A DNA stretch of 64,000 nucleotides, from positions 3,439,721-3,503,720 of the forward strand of contig NZ_BNJF01000001.1 in NCBI RefSeq assembly GCF_016587355.1, in the 5' to 3' direction. The notes beneath the pieces are model-generated. The model saw only the letters and a program-made list of their open reading frames with translations, had not been told where the DNA came from and made no database searches. Each line of letters opens with the position of its first letter. Position 1 is the stretch's first letter. The translations under genes were made by a program, and so were the position numbers. Origin of the DNA: Ktedonospora formicarum. GTDB lineage: Bacteria > Chloroflexota > Ktedonobacteria > Ktedonobacterales > Ktedonobacteraceae. Below, piece by piece: positions 16,715 through 27,374 of the stretch.

Positions 16715-19700
16715 CTAATCTTCATTCAAGCGTAGAGCCTGGCCCATTGAAGGCTTGGAAACGACACGGATCATCATAGCAAGCGCGATGATGCAGATAA
16801 GAATCAGTACTATGAGCGCGAATAGCAATTCTGACGAGAAGACTAGCCTGGTTGGAAGCAGGCTTTGGAGCGCGTAGAAGGTGGTGCTATCGAGCGTACT
16901 AGCGGCGGTTGGCGGAATACTGGTAACCGTGAGTGAAGGAACTACGGTCGTTGCCAGAAGCGCGCCAAAGGCCAGCCCTAGAATAAGCGAAGCCAGATAT
17001 ATGATGGCCTGTTCCCAGGTAAGCACGCTGGCAACCTGCGCGGGCGACGTTCCAAGCGCGCGCAAGACCGCGAAACTGGTCAGACGCGCGCGGGCGCTGA
17101 TCCAGGAGGAAAGAAGGCTTCCAATGATAGCGAGCAGAAGCGCGGTTGTCGCGCCAATTACCAGGACCCCGATCAGGTTCAGGTAAAGCGGATCATTTTC
17201 CATTGCAGCAAAGATCGCGCGCCGGTCAACCATAGTTCCCAGGCGTAGCGGCGAGTTCGCGAGTGTAGTGCGGAAGCGCAAGAGCATCTGCTCATCGTTG
17301 CTGGTCTTGAGCCAAGCATGGTTAGGTGGTAGATCTACCTCCTGCTGTTTCGCTGACTGATAGGCCGAATTGAAGGCCTCATAGCTTGTCAGAATGCCAC
17401 CCTGAGCCTGGATCTGGCCGTTAGCTGTATCCGAAGCGTTATCGACAATAGTGGGGATGTGCTCAACCATACCCAGCACGCGAATTTTGTATGACTGGTT
17501 GTCAATGCTGACGCTAAAGGTTGACCCCGGCTGGAGTTGTAGCGTATTCCATACCACAGCGTCAACGAAGGCAGGTACTGTGCCTGACTGATTGGCACTC
17601 TTTAGTTGCCGCATGAGCTCTGGTAGCGCCAGCGTGGAACTCTGAGCGGGCCAGGATGCGGTCGAGGCGAACGAGGCGGGATCAACAGCCTCAAGCTGAA
17701 TGGTCACTGTTGGAGAAACACCATCGGTCGCGCCTTTTGTGACGTACCCTGTCGAGGCAGAGAGGACACCAGGAAGCTGACTATAGCGTTGCTGCCAGTT
17801 TTGAGGTGTAAGCGGTGTCTTTGAGATCGTTGACACGGCTGGTAAGGTCCCGCTGAAGTCGGCTCCTGCCTGGTATTCCGCCAGATCATGCGTGCGCTGA
17901 GATTGGGTGGCGGTAAAGACCAGAGTAAAGATCGCGAAGGCGGTCGCCAGCGAGAGCAGCATTGTCATGCGGAGCGCTTGACGGGGTGAGCGTGCCATCT
18001 GCGCCAGGGCCAGCATTGTTGCCGCGCCGCTGCTCCGGCTTGCCAGGCGAGACCCCAGGGTTAGCAGGTGAGGGAAGACTCGAAGAAAGAGCAGCATACA
18101 GGCAATTAGCAGGAAGACTGGCGCAATTAGTGAGAGCGGCGATGAGACCAGGGTCTGGGTCTGGATATCGAGTAGCCCACTATTGCGAATGTTTGTCACA
18201 TACAGCGAGACAAAGTAGCCAACCAGGGCGATAAGCGCGGCCACGACATCGAGATAGAGTCGCTGCCAGATGGGTCGCCGCCGGGTGCGCGCAGCCTCGC
18301 GACGAACCGAGAGCACATCCATACCAGTTGCGCGATTGAGTGTCAGGAGGAGAGCCACAATCGCGATCAGCATGGCGAGGAGGGCATAGGGCATCTCAGC
18401 GCTTAGAGCCTGAAGTGGTGCGCTGGTGATCTGGTCGAGCGCGTTCTGGTCAGTGACGGGGAGTAAGGTATGAGCGAGTAGATTGACCAGGGGGAGCGCC
18501 AGTAGCGCGCCAGCGATTAGAGCCAGCACACTTATCAGGATACCTTGGAGGGCCAGCGAGCCGAAGACCTGACGCGAACTGGCTCCCCGACTGCGAAGCG
18601 TCGCGATAGCGTCGGCCTGTCTATCGACGAGCAACTCCGACATCATGCTCACGAAGATCAAGATCAGGGCAATGATCTGTAATGAGAGTATAAGAATTGG
18701 GATATTAGAGATCGCGATACGGTTGCGGAACTGAGTCAGTAGCCCCTGGTTGCTGCTGGTATCGACCAGAGGGCCAGTAAGTGTGACATGCCTGAAATAA
18801 GGATAAGGAGAGAGAGCTGTAGCGGTGGGAGAGAGCCCACCATACTTGTTCGCGATCCCTGTCTGCATCTGGCTGACCTGCTCGCTAAATTCGTCGAGAT
18901 TATTCATTGACACAGAGGAGGGATTGAGGTAGTACGTCCAGCGTAGAGTGAGCGGCGAGCTAGTAATCGTGCCCTTCCCGTGAGTCAGTTGCGCGACGCG
19001 ATCAAAGGTCGCGTAGAGCCCATTATCACTTACCAGCCCGTCGTAGTAGTGCCATTCGCCAGCTTTTCTTGGTTGGAAGCTATCGCCGTTCCAGAAGCGG
19101 TCGGTAGGCGATGAGGGATTGAAGATGCCAACCAGGCGCAGGTTGATGGTAGTGGTTTGCGCGCTTTGAGTCTGGGGGTCGACGACGTAGTTAAGTTGCA
19201 ACGTAATGGCATCCCCGACCTTCACACGCATATCATGCGCACTCGCGCTCGTCAGGAGTAGCTCTAGCTCATTGCTTTGCGCGTTGGGAAGTCTGCCCTC
19301 AACCAGTGAGATATGCTCGCCCAACTGCCGTGGTGTGGAAGCGAAGAGTTGTAACTGATCGCCAGAGTGTTGGGGTGTGGGTGTGAGAATGCCCATACCT
19401 GGCACCTGGAGCGTTGATTGGAGCTGATTACTGAGATAGGGATGTAAACGCTGCTGTATCAGTGGATCAATCTGATTATGCACATCACGGATGAGCTGAG
19501 TCGAGAGGCCCTGAATACTGGTATCAATGAGTAACTCGCGATTGGTGGGTGAGGCATTAAGCGTGCCGCGCAGACCCGCCGTGTCGGTCACCGTTGAGAG
19601 TAGTGGAACCGTACACATAATTACAATCGCAGCCATGATGCCCAGTCCGGTGAGCAAGAGCAGAGAGCCACTTTGCCGCCAGCGCCAACGCGCCAGCGTG

Positions 19701-19780
19701 GCGACCGTCGCGAAGGAGGCGCGGGGCCTCCTGTTTGTGAGCGACGGTTGTCTCTGAGTCTGTGTTGTACTGGTTGCCAT
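16715..19780 (-). CDS. Large FtsX-like ABC permease, paralog 1
   Basis: This 1021-residue membrane protein has an N-terminal helix (about 38-62), a large extracytoplasmic domain (about 65-360), a helix cluster near 365-490 that includes the FtsX signature ALRSRGAS-like ATLRSRGASSRQVFGSL, a middle pair, then a second extracytoplasmic domain and C-terminal FtsX helices around FAVLRALGTSPAQVASVLTWEQ. It closes with KPSMGQALRLNED. The layout matches eight-to-ten-helix FtsX/MacB-like permeases of Gram-positive bacteria. ATG 19780 is preferred over 19828 because AAGGA sits 7 bases upstream. It is third in the operon after two paralogs, and followed by the two ATPases. The substrate is unknown. Confidence 0.87.
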   Translation of the reverse strand: MATSTTQTQRQPSLTNRRPRASFATVATLARWRWRQSGSLLLLTGLGIMAAIVIMCTVPLLSTVTDTAGLRGTLNASPTNRELLIDTSIQGLSTQLIRDVHNQIDPLIQQRLHPYLSNQLQSTLQVPGMGILTPTPQHSGDQLQLFASTPRQLGEHISLVEGRLPNAQSNELELLLTSASAHDMRVKVGDAITLQLNYVVDPQTQSAQTTTINLRLVGIFNPSSPTDRFWNGDSFQPRKAGEWHYYDGLVSDNGLYATFDRVAQLTHGKGTITSSPLTLRWTYYLNPSSVSMNNLDEFSEQVSQMQTGIANKYGGLSPTATALSPYPYFRHVTLTGPLVDTSSNQGLLTQFRNRIAISNIPILILSLQIIALILIFVSMMSELLVDRQADAIATLRSRGASSRQVFGSLALQGILISVLALIAGALLALPLVNLLAHTLLPVTDQNALDQITSAPLQALSAEMPYALLAMLIAIVALLLTLNRATGMDVLSVRREAARTRRRPIWQRLYLDVVAALIALVGYFVSLYVTNIRNSGLLDIQTQTLVSSPLSLIAPVFLLIACMLLFLRVFPHLLTLGSRLASRSSGAATMLALAQMARSPRQALRMTMLLSLATAFAIFTLVFTATQSQRTHDLAEYQAGADFSGTLPAVSTISKTPLTPQNWQQRYSQLPGVLSASTGYVTKGATDGVSPTVTIQLEAVDPASFASTASWPAQSSTLALPELMRQLKSANQSGTVPAFVDAVVWNTLQLQPGSTFSVSIDNQSYKIRVLGMVEHIPTIVDNASDTANGQIQAQGGILTSYEAFNSAYQSAKQQEVDLPPNHAWLKTSNDEQMLLRFRTTLANSPLRLGTMVDRRAIFAAMENDPLYLNLIGVLVIGATTALLLAIIGSLLSSWISARARLTSFAVLRALGTSPAQVASVLTWEQAIIYLASLILGLAFGALLATTVVPSLTVTSIPPTAASTLDSTTFYALQSLLPTRLVFSSELLFALIVLILICIIALAMMIRVVSKPSMGQALRLNED

Positions 19781-19849
19781 GATATATCCTTTTATGGGCG
19801 CTAAGGTCTTTACGAGAACCAACGCCACTTAAACGAAGGAATAAGTAAA

Positions 19850-22800
19850 TTAGTCCTGATTGAGTCGTAGCACCTGCCCCATAGAAGGGCGTGAGACGGT
19901 GCGAACCATCAGCCCAAGAGCCACAAAGAAGACGATTGCAAGGACTACGAAGGCCACAATCAGCGTAGGTGGGAAGACGGGCTGTACCGAGATGATCTGC
20001 TGGAGCGCGTAGAAATCCGCGTTTGAGAGTGTACTTAGGATGCCAGTATTTGGTAGGCCACTGAAGACCAAATTGGGTACCAGCGTCAATGAGAGTAGCA
20101 CTCCAGCGAGCAGGCCTAGTAGAATGCCCACGCTATAGATCAGACTTTGTTCCCAACCAAGCACACTGGCAACCTGTCCAGGCGATGTGCCCAGGGCACG
20201 CAGCACAGCAAAATTCGTCAAGCGTGGTCGCACGCTCAAGAGTGACGCGAGCAGATCACCAACAATCGCCAGTATGAGCGCGACGACAGTTCCAATAGAG
20301 AGTATACCCAGTAGATTCAGGCTCAGAGGATCGGTGCGCAGATTATCGAGGATCGCGCGCCGATCAAAGATGGTCTGATCGTACCTGCTGCCCAGGGCTA
20401 TGCGGAGAGCGCTACGGGTATTGGCGAGCGTTGTAGCGTCGTTGGTTGTGCGCATCCAGAACTGGTTCAGGATTAGTGGCTTGGAGCCTGACGTAAAGCC
20501 GATTGACTGTTCACTTTTCTGATAGGCCTTCAGATAGGTCTGGAAGTCAACCAGTACCCCGGCGGAAGGTGGGACCTCGCCTTCCAGGCTACCCTGAGTG
20601 CTATCGTTGATGGTTGGGATGTGCTCAACCTTGCCCAATACCACGCATGGAAGCTCAGCGATATCCAGATTAGAGACCGAGATAGTGAAGGTCGAGCCCA
20701 CATGCAGGTTAAGCTTATCCCAGGCGAGTTGGTCTACGTAGGCCGGAATCGCATCGGTAGACGACGAGCGGCGTGCGCGCAACTGACTCATCATCGACGT
20801 CAATTGTGGTTGATCGGGCCAGTACGCGGTAGAGCCAAAAGTATCGGCGTCAACGGCCCGAACCTGGAAGAGTATACTTGGGCCATTGCCATCGGCGGCT
20901 TTGGTCGCACCAGAACCAGAGAAACCCGCGCTAAAAGCTGTGATACCCGGTACATTCCCCAATTCTTGCCGCGCCTCCTGAGGAGTGGGGCTATAGGTAC
21001 CATTACCGGGTAGTGGTCCGCTAAAGTCGGCCCCCGTTTCGTAGCTAGCGAGGCTTCTGGCGTGCTCATTCTGAGTAGTGGTAAAGACGCTCGTAAAGAT
21101 AGTGAAGGCCAGAGCCAGAGCCAGCAGAAGGATCATGCGTGTACTTTGTCCAGGCGAGCGGGAGATCTGAGCCAGGGCCAGCATTGAGGCCGCACCACGC
21201 CCCTGACCTGCCAGGCGTGCAGCCAGATTGAGGAGCAGAGGATAGAAGCGGAAGAAGAGCAAGACCGCTGCGATAATCAGGAAGAGTGGAGCAGCCAGAG
21301 AGAGTGGCGTCGCTAAAAGCGATTTAGTGCGGACGTCAAGCAGATTATTCAGGCCACCCAGGTAAAGAGAGACAGCGAAGCCGCAGAGCGCGACGAGCGC
21401 AGCCACTATGTCCAGATGTAAGCGCTGGACCAAACCACGGCGTGTCGCACGTGAGGATTCGCGCCTTGTCATAAGGACATCCATATTCGCGGTTTCGCGT
21501 AGTGAGAGGGCCAGGACCAGCATGGAAACCAGGGCTACAATCAGGGCATAGGGCGTAATGAGCTTTAGCATCTCAATAGGGCGCTGAGTTAGCACCAGGA
21601 GGGAGTTCATGTCGGAGGTGAGAAGTTGGCTCTGTGCCAGGAAGTAAGCCGCGACCGCTGCCAGCAGCGGCCCAAGGATGAGTGCCAGGAGGCATAGCCC
21701 CAGACCTTGTGTCAGTAACGCGGTATAGACCTGTTGTCCGCTGGCCCCCGACTGCGAAGAACCGCAATGGTATCGCGCTGGCGATCTACAAGCAGACCCA
21801 GCATCATACTGATGAAGAAGAGGATCAGGGCTATGATCTGGGCGGAGATGATAGCGACTGGGAGTTGCACCACCGAGAGGCGATTGCGATACTGCTCAAG
21901 CGCTCCAGGCCCATCGGTGCCGCTAAAGAGGTCGCTTGTCATAGCCATTGCCGAGGTATAGGGGAGAGAAAGCTGTTCGCTAGATTGCCCAAAATCGTTG
22001 AACGGATTGTAGTAGCGGTCGTGGCGCGCAAGCAGATCGCCATGCAGGCGTGTCATATCCGACTGTAGGCCGGCTACCTGGCTGGAAAAGATATCGTACA
22101 GCGAGAAGTCCATCTTTTGAGGATCGACGCGGTAGGTCCAGTTTATGCTGGGTAGAGAGGAACCACCACCAGCACTCAGAATACCTGTTATCGCGTCATA
22201 GTCGAATTGCGTATAGGGGTACACCTGATCCAGGTGATGGGCCTGGGTGAAGCGATCATAAGCGTTGAGAAGCAGTTCGTTCGCGCCCAGGAACTGATAG
22301 ACAGGTATGCTCTTCGCCCCCTCATCGCGTGTCAACTCAGTAAAGTCATTCTGGTGCCAGTAAGCCTTCTCTGTGTCTGGTACCTTGAAGGTACCTACCA
22401 CGCGTGCTGGTATATCAAGTTCAAATGTATGGAGCTGAATTTGCTTGAGAAGCGCCTCTGGAGATGAGATGCGGTTGGCAAGAGTTAAGAGGGGAGTGTC
22501 CATGATGCTAGTCGCAAGTGTCAGTTTTGCGCCAACCTTCAGGCCTATACTTTCCAGGGTATCTGGTGTGAGTATGATCTCATATTCATTGCTTTTGAGA
22601 TTGGGAAGGTGCCCTGAAATCAGTTGAAGGTGTTTACCGTCCTGGGGAAAAGTAGCTGTGTATTGGATCAAGTCGTATTCCCGGGCAGGCAGGCGGGGCG
22701 AGAGAACATCGATACTCTGAGAGGTGAGCATCAGCGAGGGGTGTTGTGACATGTAGGGGCCGATGTGTTGCTGAACCAGGGGATCGAGCGCCTTCTGGCT

Positions 22801-23079
22801 CCGTCGCAGGGCCTGGGTTGAGAATGCCGCCGGTGCCACATTTAAATTGATTTCAGAGGTATTGACGGTTGTATTAAGGATGCCGCGTAATCCAGCAGTT
22901 GTCGTCACCATCGAATAGAGTGGAATGGTACAAGCAACGACCATTGCCGAAATAAGGCCGAGCGCGATGATAACTAGCAGAAACCAAGTGCGGCGCAAAC
23001 TCCAGAGCGCCAGGGTCACGGCAGGGGGAGTGAGTGCGTGCCCTGCTTGCCGTGGTGGCGTATGGATTGTGCTGGACAT
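19850..23079 (-). pseudogene. Large FtsX-like ABC permease, paralog 2, frameshifted
   Basis: Two adjacent open frames (23079-21712 and 21610-19850) are parts of one gene. The first breaks right at the FtsX signature, where VLRSRG should continue ASGQQVYTALLTQG as in its paralogs. The frame changes at the 5-G run (minus strand; plus-strand C 21745-21749); adding one base yields a continuous 1076-residue protein with the same plan as the flanking paralogs, ending RPSMGQVLRLNQD. Extracytoplasmic domains lie at about 60-395 and in the middle of the C-terminal half. The ATG at 23079 has AAGGA 10 bases upstream. As the flanking genes are intact, a sequencing error is at least as likely as decay; phase variation at a G-run is a third option. 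Confidence 0.8.
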
Positions 23080-23119
23080 AAAAGTTTATTCCTTGTCTAA
23101 GCTTCTACGAAAGTAAAGC

Positions 23120-23548
23120 GCTGCGCCCCTATGAGCGGTGAGCCCGGCGTATATTGAAGCGCTGCCCCTACATAGGGGGCAGCGTTGCCCGGACGGCGCA
23201 TGCTGAAGCACTGTGCCTACATATGCAGGGCTCAAGGCTTCTGAACATTGCTGTCGAGAGTGGTTATGCGGCGCAAGTTTGAGGCACCAGAGCAATGTCG
23301 AGGCTGCTTTTCATCGTGTGCAGGGGCAATGCCTGAATGCCAGGCGACATACATATATTTATTACGTGAATGAAACCAGAAACCTCACGTCATACTCGAT
23401 GTACAGAGATAAATTTTAAGTGTGATGCCTTAGCTACGCGAAGCCGCTTCCCAGGCGGTTGCATATATAGTGAAGAGGGGATCGATAGAGCGGTGAGCAA
23501 AGCTCAGGTTAAAATACTGCGCAGTGCTTTAGCCTGCGCAGTGCATAT
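23120..23548. repeat. Family B repeats between two FtsX genes
   Basis: The 475-base gap 23080-23554 contains TGAAGCGCTGCCCC..GGGGGCAGC, a perfect small hairpin near 23154-23183, then GCATGCTGAAGCACTGTGCCTACATATGC at 23198-23226 and the inverse-oriented copy ACTGCGCAGTGCTTTAGCCTGCGCAGTGCATAT at 23515-23547. All match the family B repeats at 14702-14801. No gene is supported here. Being inside the operon, these hairpins would be transcribed and may tune expression of the downstream genes. Confidence 0.65.
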
Positions 23549-23554
23549 GGGGAA

Positions 23555-26500
23555 TTAGTCTTCGTTGAGGCGAAGCATATGCGAGAGGGTTGGACGAAGT
23601 ACAGCGCGTATCATCAGAACTATCGCCAGCGCGCAGATAACCACAAAGAAGATGAGCGCCAGGAAGAGAGATGGAGGGTAAACGAGGCGTGGGGGGACAA
23701 TATGTTGGAGCGCGTAGAACTCGGCATTCCCCAGGTAGCTACTCTCACCGCTCACAGGAGTTGTCGTAAAGACCAGATTTGGCACTACCATGAGCGTCAG
23801 GAGCAGAGCAAAGAGTATGCCCAGTACCAGTGCCGACACATAGATTGTGCCTTGCTCCCAAAGGAGAATGAGTGAGACCTGACGCGCGTCTGTCCCCAGC
23901 GCGCGCAGGACAGCGAAGTTCGTCAGGCGAGCGCGAGCACTCTGCCAGGTTGAAATGAGATTGCCGAAGAGCGCAAGCCCCAACGCGGTCACGGTTCCTA
24001 TCATGATCATGCCCAGCAGTTCTAGCGTGATCGAATCGTGGTGTAGTGTCTCAATCAGCGCACGTCGATCCATCACGTTCACTAAGGACAGGTCAGGATT
24101 GCTAAGGGCGCGGCGGATGCTCTGAAGAGTAGCGGAGTTGTCCGATGTACGAAGCCAGAGGGTATTAGGGGTTGTGATCTGACCACTATCCTGAGCCAGG
24201 TAACGATTCAACGCCGTGAAATCAACGAGGAGCCCGCCTGGTAAGGGATTGGCATAGTTGATCTCAGGATCAGTATTGTTGTTGAGTGACTGGATGTGCT
24301 GTACATGATCGATCACAAGGATGCGTATAGAGAGACTTCCCGTCGCGGTCCCCTGAAGGTTGAACGTACTCCCTATATGCAGGCGAAGTTGATTCCACGT
24401 GGAATCATCAACGATAGCGGGTAAGCCCTGGCGAAGATTTGCGGATGTGCTCTTGGTTGCCAGGGTGCGCGTCAACTCTGACAGCATCTGTGTTGAGTTG
24501 GAGGCATTCCAGAGGGTTGTGCGCGCGAATGTCGCCGTATCGACCGCGAAGAGGCGTGCGGGAGTATTCTCCTGAGAGATTGTGCCGTCGCTGATATAGC
24601 CGAGAGAGGCTGAGAGTACACCCTTAATGGGCGTATAGCGTTGATAGGTTGTGCTCAACGGCTCTTGCCCGATAGAAACAATCTGGGCTGAGAAATCGGA
24701 CATGGTCTGATAATTCGCCACATCGGTCAGATGGGTGTCCTGAGTCGCGGAAAATATCAGTGACATCAGAGTGAACGAGCAGGCCGCAGCCAGTAGCAAG
24801 AGCATTTGGAGAGGGCGCTGGGGTGAACGCGTCATCTGCGCGAAAGCCAGCATTGGGGACGCTGTATTGCCACGCTGAGCCAGATGCGCAATCCCCTTGA
24901 GGAGGAGCGGGAAGAGGCGTAGGAAGAGTAGCATCAGGGAGATAACCAGAAAAATAGGGGCAATGATGCGTAAAGGCGAGATGATGAGCAGGTAGGTACT
25001 CACATCGAGCAGATCCGTGTAGCCAGAGATATAGTCCGCGATGAGAAAGGCGACGAGCGCGATAACCAATGCGACTACATCCAGATAGTAGCGCTGCCAG
25101 AAAGGGCGGCTGGTTGTGCGCGCAAGTTGATAGCGCTGATCTAGTACATTCGTCCTCAATGCTCCCCAGAGCGCGCCCATCATCACCAGGATACTGATCG
25201 CGATGGTCCCTAAAGCGAAAGGGGGAGTAAGCGAAAGGGATGGCAGAGGATTGGGCCAGAGTGCGTTTAGCGCGTCCATAGAGGAGGTTGGGATCAGCCC
25301 TGGCGCGAAGAGTGTTACCAGGAGCAAGGCGAGCAATGGACCAAGGAGGGCGGCACTAAGCGCCAGGAGCAAGCACTGTGAGACGAGCGTCAGAAAGATC
25401 TGGCGTCCACTCGCACCCCGACTTCTCAAGATCGCGATAGTCGGTGTTTGCTGCTCAACCAGAAGCGAAGTCATAGTCGCCACGAAGAAGAGAATCAGTA
25501 GCGCGATTGCACTCGAGACAACGTAGATCGGGATATTGACAACAGTCAAGCGATTTTGTAAGCGCTCAAGAATGCCTGGCTGATTGTAGTACGAGATCAC
25601 TGCTCCCAGCAAGTTAACCTCCGAGAGGCCCGTAAGTGAATTGCTGCCAAAATGGTTTGCATACGCGGCATCAAGGGAGCGCAGATGTCCATTAAGATCG
25701 GAAAGTTGCTGGCTGGAGATTGTGCTCACATTGAGATGGCGATACCAGGTGAGCTCGAACGACTTCTCCATTACCAGTTCGGTTGAGGTTGTATGCGCTT
25801 GCGCGATCTGGTCCGCCATATGCAAGATAGACTGGCGGGGTAGCAACAGAGGGAAATGAAGTGCTTTGGGTGGGTCCAATCCTTCTACAACGGGATTGAG
25901 AGGCTCATCGTGCCAGTAGAGATCATTCGCGGATGACGCATCGAAGATCCCGACCACGCGCAAGGTAAGTTCAGCAGTCGCATAGTGAACCTCCGGGCTG
26001 GCGGGGTCTAGCTGGTAGCGCAGGTTGGTGCGGAGGAGCGTGCCTATGCCAATTGGCGTTTTCGCCAGTTCGCGTGCGGTTTGCTGTGAGATCGCGACCT
26101 CCATCTCATTTCCATTGGCCTCTTTAGGTAGGCGGCCCGCTATAAGTTTAAGGTGAGAAGTTGCCGCCGCCATATCGATGCCCGTGAGGGTATAGGATGC
26201 GACTGATGAGAGGGGATAAGGTGAGAGGGGTGGTAGGTTACCTACCTGCATGAAGGACTGAGGCGAACCTTGAAGATAGGGAGCTAACTGTTCCGCGAAG
26301 GGCTGGTTCAGCGCAGCCTCCCGCCCCATATACCAGTCGCTTCCCAATGTGCGGCTACTGGCCTCAGTCACAATATCAGCATTGGTTGGTGTGGAGCGTA
26401 GCAGATCGCGTAAGGCAGCCGTAGTTGACACCAGTTGCAGTAGTGGGAGAGTGCAAATTATCATTACCGCGCAGGTAAGGCCCAAGCCAGTCATCGCGAG

Positions 26501-26608
26501 CGGTAGGGCGCTACGTCGCAAGCGCCAGAGCGCAAGCGTGATCATTGAGAGCAATTCAGCGCGAGAGGGCTCATCAACTACGGAACGGTTATGCGTAAGT
26601 GCTGTCAT
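23555..26608 (-). CDS. Large FtsX-like ABC permease, paralog 3
   Basis: A 1017-residue protein with the same plan as paralogs 1 and 2: N-terminal helix (about 33-58, LPLAMTGLGLTCAVMIICTLP), a large extracytoplasmic domain up to about residue 350, a helix group with AILRSRGASGRQIFLTLVSQ, a second long extracytoplasmic domain and C-terminal FtsX helices with FAVLRALGTDARQVSLILLWEQ, ending RPTLSHMLRLNED. It is the promoter-proximal gene of the five-gene operon. The ATG at 26608 follows AAGGATCG. Sequence divergence among the three paralogs, mostly in the extracytoplasmic domains, suggests specialised partners or substrates. Confidence 0.87.
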   Translation of the reverse strand: MTALTHNRSVVDEPSRAELLSMITLALWRLRRSALPLAMTGLGLTCAVMIICTLPLLQLVSTTAALRDLLRSTPTNADIVTEASSRTLGSDWYMGREAALNQPFAEQLAPYLQGSPQSFMQVGNLPPLSPYPLSSVASYTLTGIDMAAATSHLKLIAGRLPKEANGNEMEVAISQQTARELAKTPIGIGTLLRTNLRYQLDPASPEVHYATAELTLRVVGIFDASSANDLYWHDEPLNPVVEGLDPPKALHFPLLLPRQSILHMADQIAQAHTTSTELVMEKSFELTWYRHLNVSTISSQQLSDLNGHLRSLDAAYANHFGSNSLTGLSEVNLLGAVISYYNQPGILERLQNRLTVVNIPIYVVSSAIALLILFFVATMTSLLVEQQTPTIAILRSRGASGRQIFLTLVSQCLLLALSAALLGPLLALLLVTLFAPGLIPTSSMDALNALWPNPLPSLSLTPPFALGTIAISILVMMGALWGALRTNVLDQRYQLARTTSRPFWQRYYLDVVALVIALVAFLIADYISGYTDLLDVSTYLLIISPLRIIAPIFLVISLMLLFLRLFPLLLKGIAHLAQRGNTASPMLAFAQMTRSPQRPLQMLLLLAAACSFTLMSLIFSATQDTHLTDVANYQTMSDFSAQIVSIGQEPLSTTYQRYTPIKGVLSASLGYISDGTISQENTPARLFAVDTATFARTTLWNASNSTQMLSELTRTLATKSTSANLRQGLPAIVDDSTWNQLRLHIGSTFNLQGTATGSLSIRILVIDHVQHIQSLNNNTDPEINYANPLPGGLLVDFTALNRYLAQDSGQITTPNTLWLRTSDNSATLQSIRRALSNPDLSLVNVMDRRALIETLHHDSITLELLGMIMIGTVTALGLALFGNLISTWQSARARLTNFAVLRALGTDARQVSLILLWEQGTIYVSALVLGILFALLLTLMVVPNLVFTTTPVSGESSYLGNAEFYALQHIVPPRLVYPPSLFLALIFFVVICALAIVLMIRAVLRPTLSHMLRLNED

Positions 26609-26830
26609 GACGCGATCCTTTAGCTTTCCTGAATGACGAACTTTGGCGTCGTGTGATTGTGGTATTTCTTATCTTGCATGCCTGTATATATTTACGCCTT
26701 TAACGAAAGAAGAACTCTCAGTAAGTGAGCGGTTTACCGCTTCTAGAAAAAGCAAGTACAACTGAGAATAGTCATTCAAAAGCTGATTTTTAAAAATATT
26801 GCAAATATTTGATTTTAATTGCCAAAACCA

Positions 26831-26860
26831 TTGACAATTATTAAGATTAAATGCTATTAT
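26831..26860 (+). promoter_or_regulatory. Promoter upstream of the small ORF/DUF2089 cluster
   Basis: TTGACA at 26831-26836, 18-base spacer, TATTAT at 26855-26860. The same pair and spacing drives the tRNA gene. It supports transcription of the small gene at 26934. The divergent ABC operon should also be driven from 26609-26830, where no good minus-strand promoter was found; that stretch is AT-rich and gene-free. Confidence 0.7.
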
Positions 26861-26933
26861 TGCCATGTGGTTAGTAAATAATTTCATGAGGGTGTGAATA
26901 TTCGCTACTTGCAAAGGAAAGGACGTGTTGGTG

Positions 26934-27149
26934 ATGTCTATGCAGAGGCCAGAAGAGATTATGGCGATACGCTATCAGGAAACAAGGCAGATGGCAGAGC
27001 AGTGTTGCTACGACGACGCGATTGTACGACTGAAGGGACCAGGAGCTAGCCGACGCGCGATTGCCAGCGTTGGGAGATGTATAGTAGCCCTGGGTAAGAA
27101 GATGGAGGCAGCGGAACGGTCCCGACATTATGTGCCAAACTGGGGGTAG
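26934..27149 (+). CDS. Small basic protein, unknown
   Basis: A 71-residue open frame begins at ATG 26934 (alternatives GTG 26925, TTG 26928), after AAAGGAAAGGAC and a near-consensus promoter. It is rich in Arg, Ala, Met and Gln with a helical EEIMAIRYQETRQMAEQCC segment and no membrane helix. No family is recognised. Support is the promoter and ribosome site; there is no conservation evidence, so it could be chance. Confidence 0.45.
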   Translation: MSMQRPEEIMAIRYQETRQMAEQCCYDDAIVRLKGPGASRRAIASVGRCIVALGKKMEAAERSRHYVPNWG

Positions 27150-27374
27150 TAAGAGAGTCGCGCTATCTCAGTAGCGTGCTCAGGTTGGCAGAGAAAGAGT
27201 AAAACCCTGAAGCGCTGAATGCGTGAGCAGATAGAGAATATTCACACCTTCATGAAATGAGCTCAAAGATCTAATACGAATAGGAAGCGCCCTGGCACAT
27301 GTAGAACGTCATGACAACAGAGAGCGTGAAAGTGATCTGTAAAACTACGTGTGGAAGGGCTAAGGAGAAGAAGG

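Noticed and set aside
27150..27350. Further small genes between the 71-residue ORF and DUF2089
   Set aside because: No open frame with a start and ribosome site that avoids stops.
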